Shown: positions 10,782 to 23,560, numbered from the stretch's first letter. The stretch is DNA of 64,000 nt from Trissonchulus latispiculum (GCA_030248195.1 JASAND010022863.1:1-64000), one strand, 5' to 3'. Notes: a model not told the origin generated them from the letters alone. Numbers and translations are program-made.

Positions 10782-13700
10782 TACGCATATGGTGACTCCC
10801 TTCAGTTTTAGACATGAGACTCGATGTATATACTGTCAATGCCGAAAAGGTCCATGTACAGATATATGTATACTTTGACTGATAAGGACTCCAATCGTCT
10901 GGAGCTGACGTAATCATCTGTTGAACGCGAAATATCAGATCAAATATCCAGCTTTGCTCATCCAATTCACGCCGCTCAGAGTCATTTATTTTTTGCAGCT
11001 GCTGCTGCTCATTTTTTGAGGTTGGACTGACTATCCCACATAACTGCTTAGCCCGACGACGCATTACAGTGCCAATATCATGATCAAATTGAGGCCGGTC
11101 ACCTACCGCCAGTCGAGAATCTAAAATTAAAAATCAATCCAAATATACATAACACAGAAAGAGACCTGCAAATTTTTCTGTCAATTCATCCTCCCCACTT
11201 CATTATATTTCCGTTATTCTAATCCATTTCATCTATTTATGCAAAAACCTTACCGCGAGTAAATAATAAACTGTTTGCAGGAGACCATGAAACAGCTATG
11301 GTAGAGCAGACATCCGACATTGAAATGAGACCAGTACTAGATAGAGCCAAAAATCTAGTTGGATTGGTTGGATGCCAATTAAAAGACTCAATAATCTGGC
11401 GACCTCCGTCTGAGGAACTGGGGAACACTGGTTGTCGGTAGAACTCAATTTGTTGAATCTGATAAAAAGCAAGATTACTATGGAACAAAAGGAAAAAGTA
11501 GTCAATAAACCAGAAGAAGATGTAGAGGCCCTGCCTGATCGACCTCCGAAGATTATGATGATGAAGACGTATAGACATTGTTTTAGCTCCCTTTCTAAAT
11601 AATTGGCAACTGCACAATTGGCAAGTTTCAGCTTCAAGAATTTTTCGGGTCTTAGGTTCTGTAATGACATGTTTCTTTCTTTCTTTCGTTTATTATTCTG
11701 TATATTCCGTAAATCAAGGACATAATCACAAATAAGCATTTATCCACTTTGCAGTAAGTCCAGCCAGTCAGTCCACAAAATCGAAGTTTTGTATAGTTCC
11801 TCTTAGAAATACTTCCCTACAGCAGCTCACCTCAGCTTCGTCATCGGCAAGTCTTAGAAACTGATAGGTTCTAATCTGTGATGAGTCTTTGGTGAGACAG
11901 TTGAGCTCCGAACCGCCGCCATGACTTCGCGGGGGTGTCCACTGGAGACGGGAAATTGGCTGATGTTCCACCAGGGTCAGGATCGGTTTCTCAGCTAATC
12001 GAATATCCCAGAGAAAAAGATGATTTTCAAAATAGGAACAGAATCGATTGTTATTGGAGGGATCAATTTGTATACCGTAGACAGCCTTAGTAGTAAAGAT
12101 TGCGTGAGGTCGGGCGCCGGCACCCACGCGGAGATCCAACATCTACAATGAAACATCAATAAAAATAAAAGAAAACAGGATCTGCCATAGAAAGACATTT
12201 AAATTTCACTTAGCGGTAGCAGGGTATGAACATAAAAATAAATCCCGTGCAGTGAAGATTTTTCCGGAATCTTGAAACTTTCTTTGTCCTATGACTTCCA
12301 TTACAGGAGTATACAATCCAATCTTGTCTATGATTTTGACTGACTACGGGAACTCCAAACTGCACCCAGATCTAATTCACCGCCCTAGTTGTAAATTGTA
12401 ATTGACAGTTAATTGTAAACAACAATAAATTAACGCCCATCAAATTGTTTTTGTGACAGTAAAAGCTTCTGTAGAAAACGCAAATTCTGCCTATATGAAA
12501 CGAACTAACTAACGGTTAATAAGTAATACCAAGAGTACATAATAACTAAGAGTGTGACAAGCGTCAAGCTCTTAGTTATTAGGCTTAGGACATCATCTGC
12601 ACGATAACGGCTGACCCCCCCCCACAAATTAGACCCATCACTTCAAAGAAATTCGCACGCTATGCCTACGTTCTAAAGCTCGAAAACACAACTAGTCAGT
12701 TGGTTCAATGTGCGTCTGTTGCGACCTTCAGCACACAAGCATAGCGTGCGAATTTCTTTGATGTGATGGGTCTAATTTGTGGGGGGGGGTCAGCCGTTAT
12801 CGTGCAGATGATGTCCCAAGCCTAATAACTAAGAGCTTGACGCTTGTCACACTCTTAGTTATTATGTACTCTTGGTAATACCGAGGTCTGATAAAGAAAC
12901 TAAAACATTTTGGATTGGATTTGAAGTTTTAAATTCTAAATCGGTCAAGATTCCCTGACTTTGGGCTACAGAAAGAACACACTAACCTTAATATACTTCT
13001 GATTAAGACCACACACAAGGGTATCAGCTTTCAACCAGTCACATGAAAGGGCTGATTCACCAGCACCAGTTTCATAGATCACATGGCCTGGCTCAGATCT
13101 CCCGCGCGACCCAACGTCCCAGATAGCCAACCCATGCTCTGCCCGGTGGCGATCTAGACAAATTGCCAAATGGTTCGGCTGGTTGGGAGACCAGGCCAGG
13201 TGATGACACTGACGACTGTGGCGTGGCGTATAGCTTTTCCCGAGAAATCCCTAAAATGAGAAAAAGTATCCATAACCAGCTAAACTATATACCACTTACC
13301 AAACTACTAAAAGTATAAAAGCAAAGAAACGGCGCTGGGTTTTCTCAGGCCAAAAAAAAGTGGGGGAGGAAAGTGGGGGGGGATCCCCCCCTGGGGGGGA
13401 AGACCAAAAGTGGGGGGGGGGGGGGGGGGAAATAAGATGGGCTAAAAATGCTAAAAATGCGGTAAAAATTGCGTGTTTTCTACGTATACTGCTACATGTA
13501 AGCTAAAAAGTGCTCAAAAATCAAGATTTAGTACCAAAATAGACGATTTTTAACCAAAAAATTCCGGCAAAGCCGGAAAATTTTGAAAATTTTGACCAAA
13601 AATCCTAAAAATTTGGCATTTTCTGGGCACCTTATAGTGAGTGGGGGGGGGGGAGCCCAAAAAAGTGGGGGGGGGAACGAGTGGGGGGGGGGGAGGGGTC

Positions 13701-15675
13701 GAGTGGGGGGGGGCCCCAAAAGTGGGGGGGTCCCCACCCCCCCCCCCCCACTAAAGAAAACCCAGCGGCGTAGCCTCATAAAACAGAAAACAGACAATAA
13801 TTATCTGTACAACATACACACAAATTGAGAAACACTCCTTGCAGTAGCATAAAATGCAATTTGACAGGTTAACACGGTTACGACTCAGTCCGGGGGTGTC
13901 CAAGCTCACCCGACCCAGACAGGGTACAAGCCCTTCCGCCGTCGGGGACAAGGGGTAACAAAAAATGGCCAAGGGGTACAAAATGGCCGGAAAAATCATT
14001 TTTTACACTAAAATTTCAAAAAACTCCCGGCTTCGCCGAAATTTATTTTTTAGCGAAATTTATTATTTTTTTAAACCTAAAATTTTCAGATCAAAATTTC
14101 GGTTCAAATTTTGAAGTGCTTTCAAAAATTGAAGATTTTTATGCAAATTTGAAAAAATCTCAAATTTTGATAAAATTGGCGTTAATTTTTTAAAAAATTT
14201 CACAAATTTAATTTAAGGTGTAAGTCCACCTTGAAAATGTCAGTTCAATCAAGGTATAATCCCCTCCCAGGACCCGGCCCTATGTTAATGTATTATATAT
14301 GTATTGCATATATATATACAGGCACTGCTGTATTAATATATGAGTTAAGAGAGCAGCCTTTAAACCGTTAAAAGACTTGCTTTAAGGTGAGTTTCCTTTT
14401 CAACACACCAATTTTAAACCACTACTACACAATCAATAGGGATGGGCACTGGAAAAAAACTACCTGAAAAAACGGCTTTTCTTTTTGCCGTAGCCTTCGG
14501 AAATAACTTACGTTTTTCGATAAGTTGGAAAATTTTTGAAAAATTAGCGGAAAAATTGGAAATCCTTAGAATTCTCCAAAACGGTCTGGATTCATAGCTT
14601 AACTCGTAAAACATTTAAGAACTGAAATTCGTTTTGACACTCCAAAAACAATTTGAAGCTTGTGAGGATATCGGCAAAAAACGAAGGTCTCAAAAAATAC
14701 CTGGACATCGGTCACTTGATCCGCTCCCTCTGGACTGCCGCTAGTCAGAAGGACTCTACCATTAGCGTGGCCGACAGCAATTACGTGATCCCATTCTGGC
14801 TTTGGATTCCAGGCGACACATTTCACAAAGGCCAGCGTCGGATTGCTAGAAAGGCGTCGGGCAACAAAATCGGCAGACAGACGGATGATGCTGTCGCCTA
14901 AAAAATCTATAGTTCCTATAGTTTCCACAGAAAACTTTCTACGTCACTGAAGTGCTCACAGAACGATTGAAGTAATTGTGCAATCTTGCTTCGCAGACCC
15001 TTTCGGGTTATAAAACGTATGAAACTGAGAAAAACAGGAAATGGTCGAAAACTTGGTAAAACGACTACCCCCTCATTTTTTTAAAATTCAGTAGTTGAGG
15101 GTAGCATCTATCTTGCAGAACATGCAGAAAAAGCTGAGAGCGAAGTGTGGCGGTTGTTACACTCTTTGCCTTTAACACTAGGAGCTTGAAAGTTACTGAC
15201 TCAGTAAGCAAAACGTTGCTGACGTAAATACAAATTTAACAGCTTGTTAACCCGAAGAACCAACAGGACGTACAAAACTATTAGGGACAAAGGTATTTCT
15301 GAATGGCGTTATTTATAATAGCTGCCGTTATTACGAAAAATGGGGGCCGCAAGATGGCAGGCATTGTTCCTAATTTTCAAAAACCGGGCTGAGGACCGAC
15401 AACCGAAAATAATTTGAGACGTTGCCACGCCGCCGGAAAGACTCTTCGCAGGACCCCGAACAACTCTATTCGTAAGTTGCTTTGCTATCAAATACAAACT
15501 GAAGATAGCTGGTATTCGTTTCTTCTGGTATGCTACGCATTTGTGAATGATACGTACTTTCAGCTGAAAACTCCTTATCGGCATTATCAAGAACTTCATA
15601 AATAGACAAGTCTGTTCCAAGAGTCAGAAATCTGCGAGCCTGAGATGGACACCAAACAATATCTGGACGACTCAT
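10782..15675 (-). CDS. MIOS: GATOR2 complex protein MIOS homologue (N-terminal half)
   Basis: Exons on the minus strand: 15675-15558, 14897-14701, 13250-12987, 12142-11831, 11458-11254, then 11120 to about 10782 (last donor uncertain). All internal junctions are GT/AG with matching phases. The protein opens MSRPDIVWCPSQ and continues with FVKCVAWNPKPEW, VGHANGRVLLTS, RHSRQCHHLAWSP, LDRHRAEHGLAIWDV, FTTKAVYGIQIDP, LFLWDIRLAEKPILTL and SFNWHPTNPTRF, which align in order with the seven-blade WD40 propeller of animal MIOS. It then runs into DIGTVMRRRAKQLCG, the start of the alpha-solenoid. MIOS is a GATOR2 subunit that relays amino-acid sufficiency to mTORC1 at the lysosome. About 480 residues are covered. 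The remaining solenoid and the C-terminal zinc-binding module (about 400 residues in the family) were not found down to position 1. An acceptor lies 25 bp before the ATG, so a 5' UTR exon or a spliced leader is likely. Confidence 0.88.
12531..12874. mobile_element. Near-perfect palindromic MITE in a MIOS intron
   Basis: Two arms of roughly 145 bp (from 12,531 inward and from 12,874 inward) are almost perfect reverse complements, leaving a loop of about 60 bp. GTAATAC lies on both outer sides (12,523-12,529 and 12,875-12,881), a 7-8 bp target duplication in the range expected of hAT-type insertions. Each arm carries a C or G tract. It lies between MIOS exons 3 and 4. Confidence 0.8.
13329..13765. 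mobile_element. CTGGG-family MITE, copy 2, TSD CGGCG
   Basis: The ends CTGGGTTTTCTCAGG and CTAAAGAAAACCCAG are inverted repeats flanked by CGGCG on both sides. The interior shares the 'gctaaaaatgctaaaaatgc', 'ggcaaagccgg' and G-tract layout of copy 1. It lies in the MIOS intron between exons 2 and 3. Confidence 0.75.
13865..14293. mobile_element. GTTAAC-family element, copy 1
   Basis: Starts CAGGTTAACACGG and ends GTTAATGTAT, with the shared interior 'gccgtcggggacaaggggtaac', a CGGCTTCGCCG hairpin and 'aggacccggccctatgtt'. The two other copies (32,546-32,999 and 57,487-57,903) show 8-bp target duplications; this one does not clearly. Confidence 0.65.
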
Positions 15676-15702
15676 TTGGGAAGCTGCAAGCGTTTTCAAC
15701 TA

Positions 15703-16064
15703 AAAATCTAAATATAAGTCAATAATAATGCAAGTCAAAGGTACAACTAAATTTAGAAAGGCTTCAGTGTCTTTTCGTTTTGTAAAAATAATTTTCCTCA
15801 CTCAAATCCAACATCCCACAGGACAAATCACATTGGTTAGAAATAGATTTTAGAATTGATAGAGCCAGACTGCCCGTCTCGCACGGTACCTCAGAACGGA
15901 CCACCAAAAGAGGCCACATTTTGTGCTCTCTGTCCTCAACAATTTTTCATAGCCAAGTTGAAATTAGTTATTTCAAGAAGATATACTACTAAGATAAAAT
16001 GCAGTCAATTTCCAAGTTTATTTAGGTTTATAAAATACTTTCCTACTAATGCAAGTCATACAAT
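15703..16064. other. Upstream flank of MIOS; nothing recognised
   Basis: The region between the MIOS first coding exon and the foldback element at 16,065. AT-rich, with no supportable gene or promoter element. Confidence 0.4.
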
Positions 16065-16799
16065 AATAAAAATGCTCCGATGGAGCATGAAAAATGCAAT
16101 ATGGGTGACACTGGGTTTTAAGCAGACAGAGGACTAAATATTAAAACGTTAATATGGGAGGGGCAGGTTGTAAATGCCAGGAGGACTAGGTTAAAAGCGC
16201 ACTAATATGGACCAGCTTCGCTGAACAACCCATATTCGCGGAAATTGTCCAGACAAAAATGCTGGCGGCAACCCTTCAATAACAGTTTAACAATTTGTCG
16301 GCACGACTTTGCAGCTATTACTACGTATATATATATATATATATACATATAGTTGTGTATACTTAACACTTAATACTTAACATTCCATAATTAATACAAC
16401 TTACAACAATTTAATTAATTTAATTAATGCATATAATCCAACACTTGATACAATATATATATGCAGTAAAAATTGGTGTCACAAATTCCGCTCTGGTAAC
16501 TCACTATAAAACGCTTGAAGTATATAAAGCATAATATTTCAAAATCAGCAAGCTCGCCTGGAAAGCTGACGAATTTAGAACTTAAGACAATAAAGGTCAA
16601 ATGCGGAGTGGAGCATGCGTACCCACGAATATGGGTTGTTCAGCGAAGCTGGTCCATATTAGTGCGCTTTTAACCTAGTCCTCCTGGCATTTACAACCTG
16701 CCCCTCCCATATTAACGTTTTAAAACCTAGTCCTCTGTCTGCTTAAAACCCAGTGTCACCCATATTGCATTTTTCATGCTCCATCGGAGCATTTTTATT
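16065..16799. mobile_element. Long foldback element, family A copy 2
   Basis: Arms of about 180 bp match those of the 494-1108 copy (AATAAAAATGCTCC tip, ATGCTCCgatGGAGCAT palindrome, inner 'gaacaaccca'). The central non-palindromic part carries (TA)n and differs from copy 1. No coding capacity. Confidence 0.8.
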
Positions 16800-16871
16800 C
16801 TTGTCCTATTTCATTTTTAAGGTTCTCAGTAAAACTTAAGCAAGAATGTTAAAGCTTTATGAAAGAAACTT

Positions 16872-17352
16872 TGCAGCACTCTACTGCAGCGCAACTAGAC
16901 GCAAACGTCACTGCCAAAAAAGGAGACTTATACGGCATGATTTCCAATGCTATTCTGCACGTGCCTGCAGGATTTCAGACGATTGCAACTTTTCTGTAGC
17001 TAGTTATAGGCCGTGCTGTACTTCAGCAGCACTCTACTACAGGGCAACTAGACGTAAACGTCACTGCCAAAAAAGGAGACTTTCACGGCATGATTTCCAA
17101 TGCTATTCTGCACGTGCCTGCAGGATTTCAGACGATTGCAACTTTTCTGTAGCTAGTTATAGGCCGTGCTGTACTTCAGCAGCACTCTACTACAGCGCAA
17201 CTAGACGCAAACGTCACTGCCAAAAAAGGAGACTTTTACGGCATGATTTCCAATGCTATTCTGCACGTGCCTGCAGAATTTCAGACGATTGCAACTTTTC
17301 TGTAGTTAGTTATAGGCCGTGCTGTACTTCTGCAGCACTCTACTACAGCGCA
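16872..17352 (+). repeat. Tandem array, 153-bp unit, about 3.1 copies, open reading frame through it
   Basis: Near-identical units start at about 16,874, 17,027, 17,180 and 17,333. Since 153 is a multiple of 3, one forward frame stays open across all units (16,846-17,361) and would encode a 51-residue repeat containing ATRRKRHCQKRRL, HDFQCYSARACRISDDC and SYRPCC, rich in Cys and Arg. There is no promoter, splice or homology evidence for a gene, so it is annotated as a repeat. Confidence 0.8.
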
Positions 17353-17559
17353 ACCATATAGTAACATCGTAATAGGTATACGAAACCTATCTATAATAGT
17401 TTGTCATGTCCTAAACTATCTGTATGCCGAATTTCAAATGCCAGTGACAAATGAATAACTTGTTATCGACGGTGCTGTGTTTTAGGACAGCACATACAGC
17501 ACGGTGGAAGCTAGAGAGTGCACCAACTAACATAGCTACAGTTCCCCCTTACTACAGAC

Positions 17560-18175
17560 TTAATTTTTCCAAAATGGCCATTTGGCCGGACCAACTTTGG
17601 GCCGGCCGCCTGAACGATCCCGGCCAGATATCGAAAATCGCCTCGGTTATGACACGCTACCCATCCCAAAGTTTCTTATGCAACAAGCCGCATCTCTCTA
17701 GCTTGTTCCCTGGGCCCTGTAGCCGCGACACAAAATTGGCCTTTTTTGGCCATCTTAGCGGTCAGGCCACCTTTGGCCGGCCGCACAGGTGGCCGGCCGG
17801 GCCGGGCAGCGGAAAATTGTCCAAAAGGTACGTTAACACAAATACTACTCTCAGAAAAACCAAACTTCACCGGCTGAAAATGCCCAGATCGTTCAGTTTT
17901 TGAGTTCGACTAAAACGGCTTCCCCAAGCGTGACTTACACGGAAAAAAACAAACGGACCTAACTTGTCCGGAAGCGAAAATTTTCAAAGTTGAAAATTTT
18001 GACCAAAACTTTTTTGCTACTTGTACTCGTCGTGCTGATTCCAACGATACCAAATTTGTCTAGTTTGGTTGAGTATTTAGCTGGCACGGTGCTCGAACGG
18101 GTCTCTAAGGGCCGCGCTGAGCCTTTTACACCCATATTATAGGGGGAGCGCTATCGCGCCCCCCTATAATTTACC
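17560..18175. repeat. GC-rich dispersed repeat ending in a strong hairpin
   Basis: Rich in GGCC/CCGG and ends at about 18,135-18,170 in an inverted repeat (ATTATAGGGGG arm, GCGC core, CCCCCTATAAT arm) just after 'gccgcgctgagccttttacaccc'. A related segment with the same order of motifs lies at about 35,950-36,500. Confidence 0.6.
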
Positions 18176-18473
18176 TCACTCAATTCAAAATGAAACTATA
18201 CGTTCAGGTGACACCGACGCAGTGAGTTTTCATATTTTATAAGAACCATCAAGAAAATTTTATTGAAAGATTGTGTCAGTTTTATGAGATTGATCTCTGT
18301 TTGGTGCAGCTGAACGTCGCCAAGAACATTGCAAGGCTTTTCAAAATAAACAAATTGCTGGCCTCCTACTGGGCAATTTTGACAAAATAGGAAAAAATAG
18401 GAATTTTTTCTTGCAAAAAATAAGAAAAAATAGGAATTTTCGAAGACAAAATAGGAAAATATAGGAAGTTAAA

Positions 18474-19670
18474 CAAGAAACAAAAATGCTCCTCTGGAGC
18501 ATGAAAAAAGTAATATGGGTGATGGTGAGGTTGCAAAATCAAGAGAGGACTAGTCATTAAAATGCTTAATATGGGGCTAGGTTCAAAAATAGAAGAGGAC
18601 TAGGTTGTGAGCGAATTAATATGGCTTCGCCGAACAACCCATATTCGCGGTTTATAAATTTATATCAGTATGCATATCCATCCACGCTACGTTTATTTTA
18701 TAGTGCAATGCATAAATAATCTACTGCTATGTATTCCAGCTTTAATTTTAGCAAAGTTTTTCTTCGAGAAACGTTTTATTCTAACCAGTGCGTTTTATTC
18801 ATTTATACAGAAAATTTATATTTCAAGAATAATCTTAGGACTCTGACCTTCTATTTCCTCCCTGCTTGAACCAATAGCCTTAGCCTCATGTCCTTAGATC
18901 TCTTCTCGTTGCTTGCCGCAGTTCAACCCGACCACCAAAATGATGATAATTTACGCAAATATATACGTATTCCTAGCAAGTCTAATATACTACGTTATGC
19001 AAACAACTGTATTGAATGAGCTGGGCTTATTCTACTGGGGGGGGGGGCGGGGGCCCCCCATAAACACCCTTCCACCCCCAAAAATCGTTCCCCCCAAAAA
19101 CCCCCCCCCCCCCCCCCAAAAAAGTGGGTGCCCCTTTTGGTACCAACTTGCCCTGAAAAAATCGCTCAGAAGGCCAAATTTTCAAAAATTTTCCGGCGTC
19201 GCCGGAGATTTTTAGTCGTTTTTTGCCTATTTAAGCACTAAATCCGCTTATTTTTGGCAATTGCTATAAAAATAGCGCAATTTTTTTACCATGTTCTTAG
19301 AAAAATTTTGAAAAATTTCCCCCCCCCCCCAAAAATGACTCGCCCCCCGAGGGCCCCCTCCCCAAAGAGCCCCCCCAAGAAAAAATCCCTAGAATAAGCC
19401 CAGATGAGTACGTATTCAACTTCTTAAATTTCTTATTACTGACTGATATTGATAGCTCTGTACGCGACAAAAGCTAAGACGAAGCGTGAAATCCCGCGAA
19501 CATAGGTTGTTCGGTGAAGCTGTGCCCATATTAATTCGCTCACAGCCTAGTCCTCTTTTTGAACCTAGCCCCATATTAAGCATTTTAAAGACTAGTCCTC
19601 TCTTGATTTTACAACCTAACCATCACCCATATTACTTTTTCATGCTCCAGAGGAGCATTTTTGTTTCTTG
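18474..19670. mobile_element. Long foldback element, family B copy 1
   Basis: Inverted arms of about 170 bp with tips AAATGCTCCtctGGAGCAT, followed by 'gtaatatgggtgatggtgaggttg', 'gaggactag' blocks and inner 'gaacaaccca'. Arms resemble family A in layout but not in detail. A CTGGG-family MITE is nested in its centre (19,021-19,403), so this element is older than that insertion. Confidence 0.8.
19021..19403. mobile_element. CTGGG-family MITE, copy 3, TSD ATGAG
   Basis: Ends CTGGGCTTATTCTA and TAGAATAAGCCCAG are perfect inverted repeats, flanked by ATGAG on both sides. Long G and C tracts flank a CCGGCGTCGCCGG hairpin. Nested in the family B foldback element. Confidence 0.85.
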
Positions 19671-19981
19671 TCCTTCTGTCATTTTAAAGGATCCCTTTCC
19701 TGCAATGCACTAATTGATATAAGGAGCTTAAACAGTGCCCTAGGCCAGGCTAAAAGTGATTATATATATATATATATATATATATAGCACACAATATACA
19801 CACCATTGAATTCCCACCTCCGCTCGAAGTGTTTGGTAAACTGACTTTAAAGACTTTCATTTTGGACCACCACTGGAACTCTGACTCACAGGTCTCCATG
19901 GTCAGGGCTCACATGTACCGACTTCGATAGTATGCCTATCGTTTACCACCACCAGCACCGCCCACTTACTATATATATGCC

Positions 19982-21150
19982 CCCGACCAAAACGCCGAAA
20001 AACGCAGTTTTAGGCCGTTTGACCAGTGGTCAATAGGCCCCGTAGGCTATAGTGACCAGTGGTCACTTCCGTCGGTTTCGGCGATATGCCCATTGAAACG
20101 AGCGTAGTCGATTTACTATATATGAACCCGACCAAAACGCCGAAAAAACCGTTTTAGGCCGTTTGACCAGTGGTCAATAGGCCCCGTAGGCTGTAGTGAC
20201 CAGTGGTCACTTCCGTCGGTTTCGGCGATATGCCCATTGAAACGAGCGTAGTCGATTTACTATATATGAACCCGACCAAAACGCCGAAAAAACCGTTTTA
20301 GGCCGTTTGACCAGTGGTCAATAGGCCCCGTAGGCTATAGTGACCAGTGGTCACTTCCGTCGGTTTCGGCGATATGCCCATTGAAACGAGCGTAGTCGAT
20401 TTACTATATATGAACCCGACCAAAACGCCGAAAAAAACAGTTTTAGGCCGTTTGACCAGTGGTCAATAGGCCCCGTAGGCTGTAGTGACCAGTGGTCACT
20501 TCCATCGGTTTCGGCGATGTGCCCATTGAAACGAGCGTAGTCGATTTACTATATATGAACCCGACCAAAACGCCGAAAAAACCGTTTTAGGCCGTTTGAC
20601 CAGTGGTCAATAGGCCCCGTAGGCTGTAGTGACCAGTGGTCACTTCCATCGGTTTCGGCGATATGCCCATTGAAACGAGCGTAGTCGATTTACTATATAT
20701 GAACCCGACCAAAACGCCGGAAAAAACCGTTTTAGGCCGTTTGGCCAGTGGTCAATAGGCCCCGTAGGCTGTAGTGACCAGTGGTCACTTCCATCGGTTT
20801 CGGCGATGTGCCCATTGAAACGAGCGTAGTCGATTTACTATATATGAACCCGACCAAAACGCCGAAAAAACCGTTTTAGGCCGTTTGACCAGTGGTCAAT
20901 AGGCCCCGTAGGCTGTAGTGACCAGTGGTCACTTCCATCGGTTTCGGCGATATGCCCATTGAAACGAGCGTAGTCGATTTACTATATATGAACCCGACCA
21001 AAACGCCGGAAAAAACCGTTTTAGGCCGTTTGGCCAGTGGTCAATTGGCCCCGTAGGCTGTAGTGACCAGTGGTCACTTCCGTCGGTTTCGGCGATATAT
21101 ATGCCCATTGAAACGAGCGTAGTCGATTTAGTATATATACCCCCGACCAA
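19982..21150. repeat. Satellite array, 144-bp unit, about 8 copies
   Basis: Each unit contains 'cccgaccaaaacgccg', a pair of GACCAGTGGTC palindromes around 'aataggccccgtaggct', 'ggtttcggcgatatgcccat' and 'gtcgatttactatatatg'. Unit starts such as 20,127 and 20,271 are 144 bp apart. Copies differ by only a few substitutions, so the array is young or homogenised. It shares monomer motifs with 35,830-35,930 and 51,350-52,170. Confidence 0.92.
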
Positions 21151-21700
21151 GACGCCGAAAAACGCTGTTTAGAGTGAGTTTTCCCAACTTTGACCCTGGG
21201 CGAGGAACCACGGGAGCCATGCTGACCAGAGGTTGTTGTTGTTGTTCATTTCCGGGCTCCATCAGCTTAGAAAAGCTACAAGAGGGCACTTTGGCATCTA
21301 CTGGTCCAGCACACGTCTTTGCATAGTCAGGTCCACACATCGGAGAATCCGGGATGGAAATGATGTGGGGGACTGGACCCAACCGCTCGGTAGCATAATT
21401 TGAGGACTCCAGATGCTTCAGTGTTAATCCAACACAGTCGTGTTCCCGAGAGTTTGGAACCCATTTGCGCCGTTGACCAGACGGATGCCAGGGGGCACCT
21501 GTGGGGATCTCCATTTGATGGGGTCCGTGTCCATCGGATTTTCCACGGAGGTGGTTCCAAGCCCCCCCTGACCAGAGGTCACTTCGGGCGGTATCGACAC
21601 TATGCTCATCGTTGTCAGCGACAGCGATTTGCTGTATCTGGGGACCACCCCGAGGCCAAAAAACGCCATTTTTAGTGACTTTTAGGCCATTTCTTGTAAA
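21151..21700. repeat. Diverged satellite-related sequence
   Basis: Continues from the array with single diverged monomer motifs: 'tatgctcatcgttgtcagcgacagcgatttgct' near 21,602 and 'ccaaaaaacgcc' near 21,657. Several overlapping frames are open here, but none resembles a known protein. Confidence 0.5.
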
Positions 21701-22845
21701 AGTGGGGCAGGGTTTTTTTTGTGCATTTTACTGTGCATATGCACACTTTTTTTCCAAAATGCACACTCGAATTTAAAAATGCACACATAAATGCACAATC
21801 AAATTTTGCTTCCGCTAACCACAAAATGCTCTAAAAAATTTCCAAAGTGCTTTAAATTTTAAAAAAAAGCTCTAGCTTTTAGCTGGGGGCTGCCGCCCCC
21901 AGACCCCCGCTTTTTCTTACGTACTATTTTTCGGTCATGGCAACGTCGCTACAACCTTTCTGTGTTTTATTCTTCCTCACTAAAGCCACTAATTATTGAA
22001 ATATTTTTGCTTTAGATTGTAAGTATATATATATTTATACTAGTGTGCGTTCCTTCATCGTCAAAAATAAAAGGCTGGATTAAGCCAATTTTTCTTAAAG
22101 CATTTCTTTACATTTTCTTCCTCTACAACGGTTCGACGTGTGCAATGCTAGCTCTCTTATTGCCGTTTGTTAATCTGTTAAAATGGTAAGAAGTTGTTCA
22201 TAAAAATTTCTTTCGTGTTCAAAATTCCAAAAAAACTCCCAACTTCTGGGGAACTCCGCCCCCAGACCTCCCCCGGCGTCGACTTTCAATCTAATTTCTG
22301 CATTATGTGTATATATGTTAGATGTATATATTAAATGGCTACCCGCACAATAGGGCTGAATTACACCAATACGTAATTTCAGCTCGGATTTTATCGTTAC
22401 CTTGAAGAAATTCTTGAATTGTATAAGTAAATTTGGCATCAAATTGACAATCCTATGTTGATTTTATGTTATTCACAATTTTGCGCTTAATAGGTTCACA
22501 GCATTGCAGATGTCAAAACCCGACACCTATATACGTTAGTTTGTATAGTTCTGCATTTGCCTAAATATCAGTATACGTGTGCTAACCAGTTAAGATTTAA
22601 AATAGTCATCAAAACATCAACTAAAGCGTGGGATTCCAGTTGAAGTCAAAAATGCGTAGAACACAAAATTACGGCCAAAAATGTACGTTATAGTTCAAAA
22701 TAAGCAATTTTTTTAAAAATGCACACATTTTTTCCAAAATGCACACTATTTTTTAAAAATGCACAAAAATGCACACTTGTCCGCAACCAAAAAACCCAAT
22801 GGACGGCTAAGAAGCCGAGGCAGAAAATTTTTTGCCACAAGCCCC
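21701..22845. repeat. Repeat bounded by inverted GTGCATTTT / AAAATGCAC blocks
   Basis: Clusters of 'tgcacac' and 'aaaatgcaca' at 21,715-21,800 and 22,715-22,780 bracket about 1 kb, with 'gggttttttttgtgc' at the left and 'aaccaaaaaaccc' at the right, suggesting a degenerate foldback element. A CTGGGGGC hairpin lies at 21,883-21,902. No gene seen. Confidence 0.4.
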
Positions 22846-23119
22846 AACCGTAACATATGTAAAGTTTGGCTACCAAGGCTCAAATTCTCCGATTAGGGTG
22901 CCCAAAATAGTCGACCCACCCAAATCCGACCCTCGGACAACTCCGACCAAAATTGAATTGTTTTTGGTACTCCCTATGGACTTTGCGCAGTTACCCCATA
23001 TTATGTACGTAACATGTCCTAACTCTAAGCTATCCAACCATGTATAGGAGTCCCTGTCAAGGCCTCTGGCTTCGCCACCGGTGGGTGATTTTTTGTGAAC
23101 ATTTTCACAAAAGAAAATT

Positions 23120-23560
23120 GGCGCAAGGAACTTCCGGGCCCACCGGGCCCATAGGTGTGTTAGGGGGGACCCCCCACCAAAATGACAAATTTTGGCGACC
23201 CCCCCCCCAGATTTTCAGATTTTTGCTACCCCCTCCCCAGATTTTTGGCCAAAAAGTGGCCAAAAATGGCATAAAATCGAAAATTTAGGGGGGTCCCCCA
23301 CCCTCCGTCGGAACCCCCCCCCCCAGATTTTTTGCCCAGCCACACCTATGACCGGGCCTACCGGGCTCAACGGGCCGCGGCCTGGCTCATCGTGCCTGCT
23401 GGGTTCATTCTGCAAGTTTGGGACTTGCTGCGGCCCGGGCTTCGGAGTCCGGGCCTATCACCGGGCTCGGAGATTTAAAGCCGGGCCCAGTAGCGGGCCA
23501 TGGGCTCCGGGCCAGGCTCGGGCCGGCTGATAACTTAGGCCCGGCCCGGTCAATTTCTTA
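23120..23560. repeat. CCGGGCC-rich repeat with nested short element
   Basis: 'Ccgggcc' words repeat densely at 23,130-23,150 and 23,350-23,560. Between them a segment bounded by ATAGGTGTG and CACACCTAT, with C/G tracts, looks like a nested MITE of about 200 bp. Confidence 0.45.
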
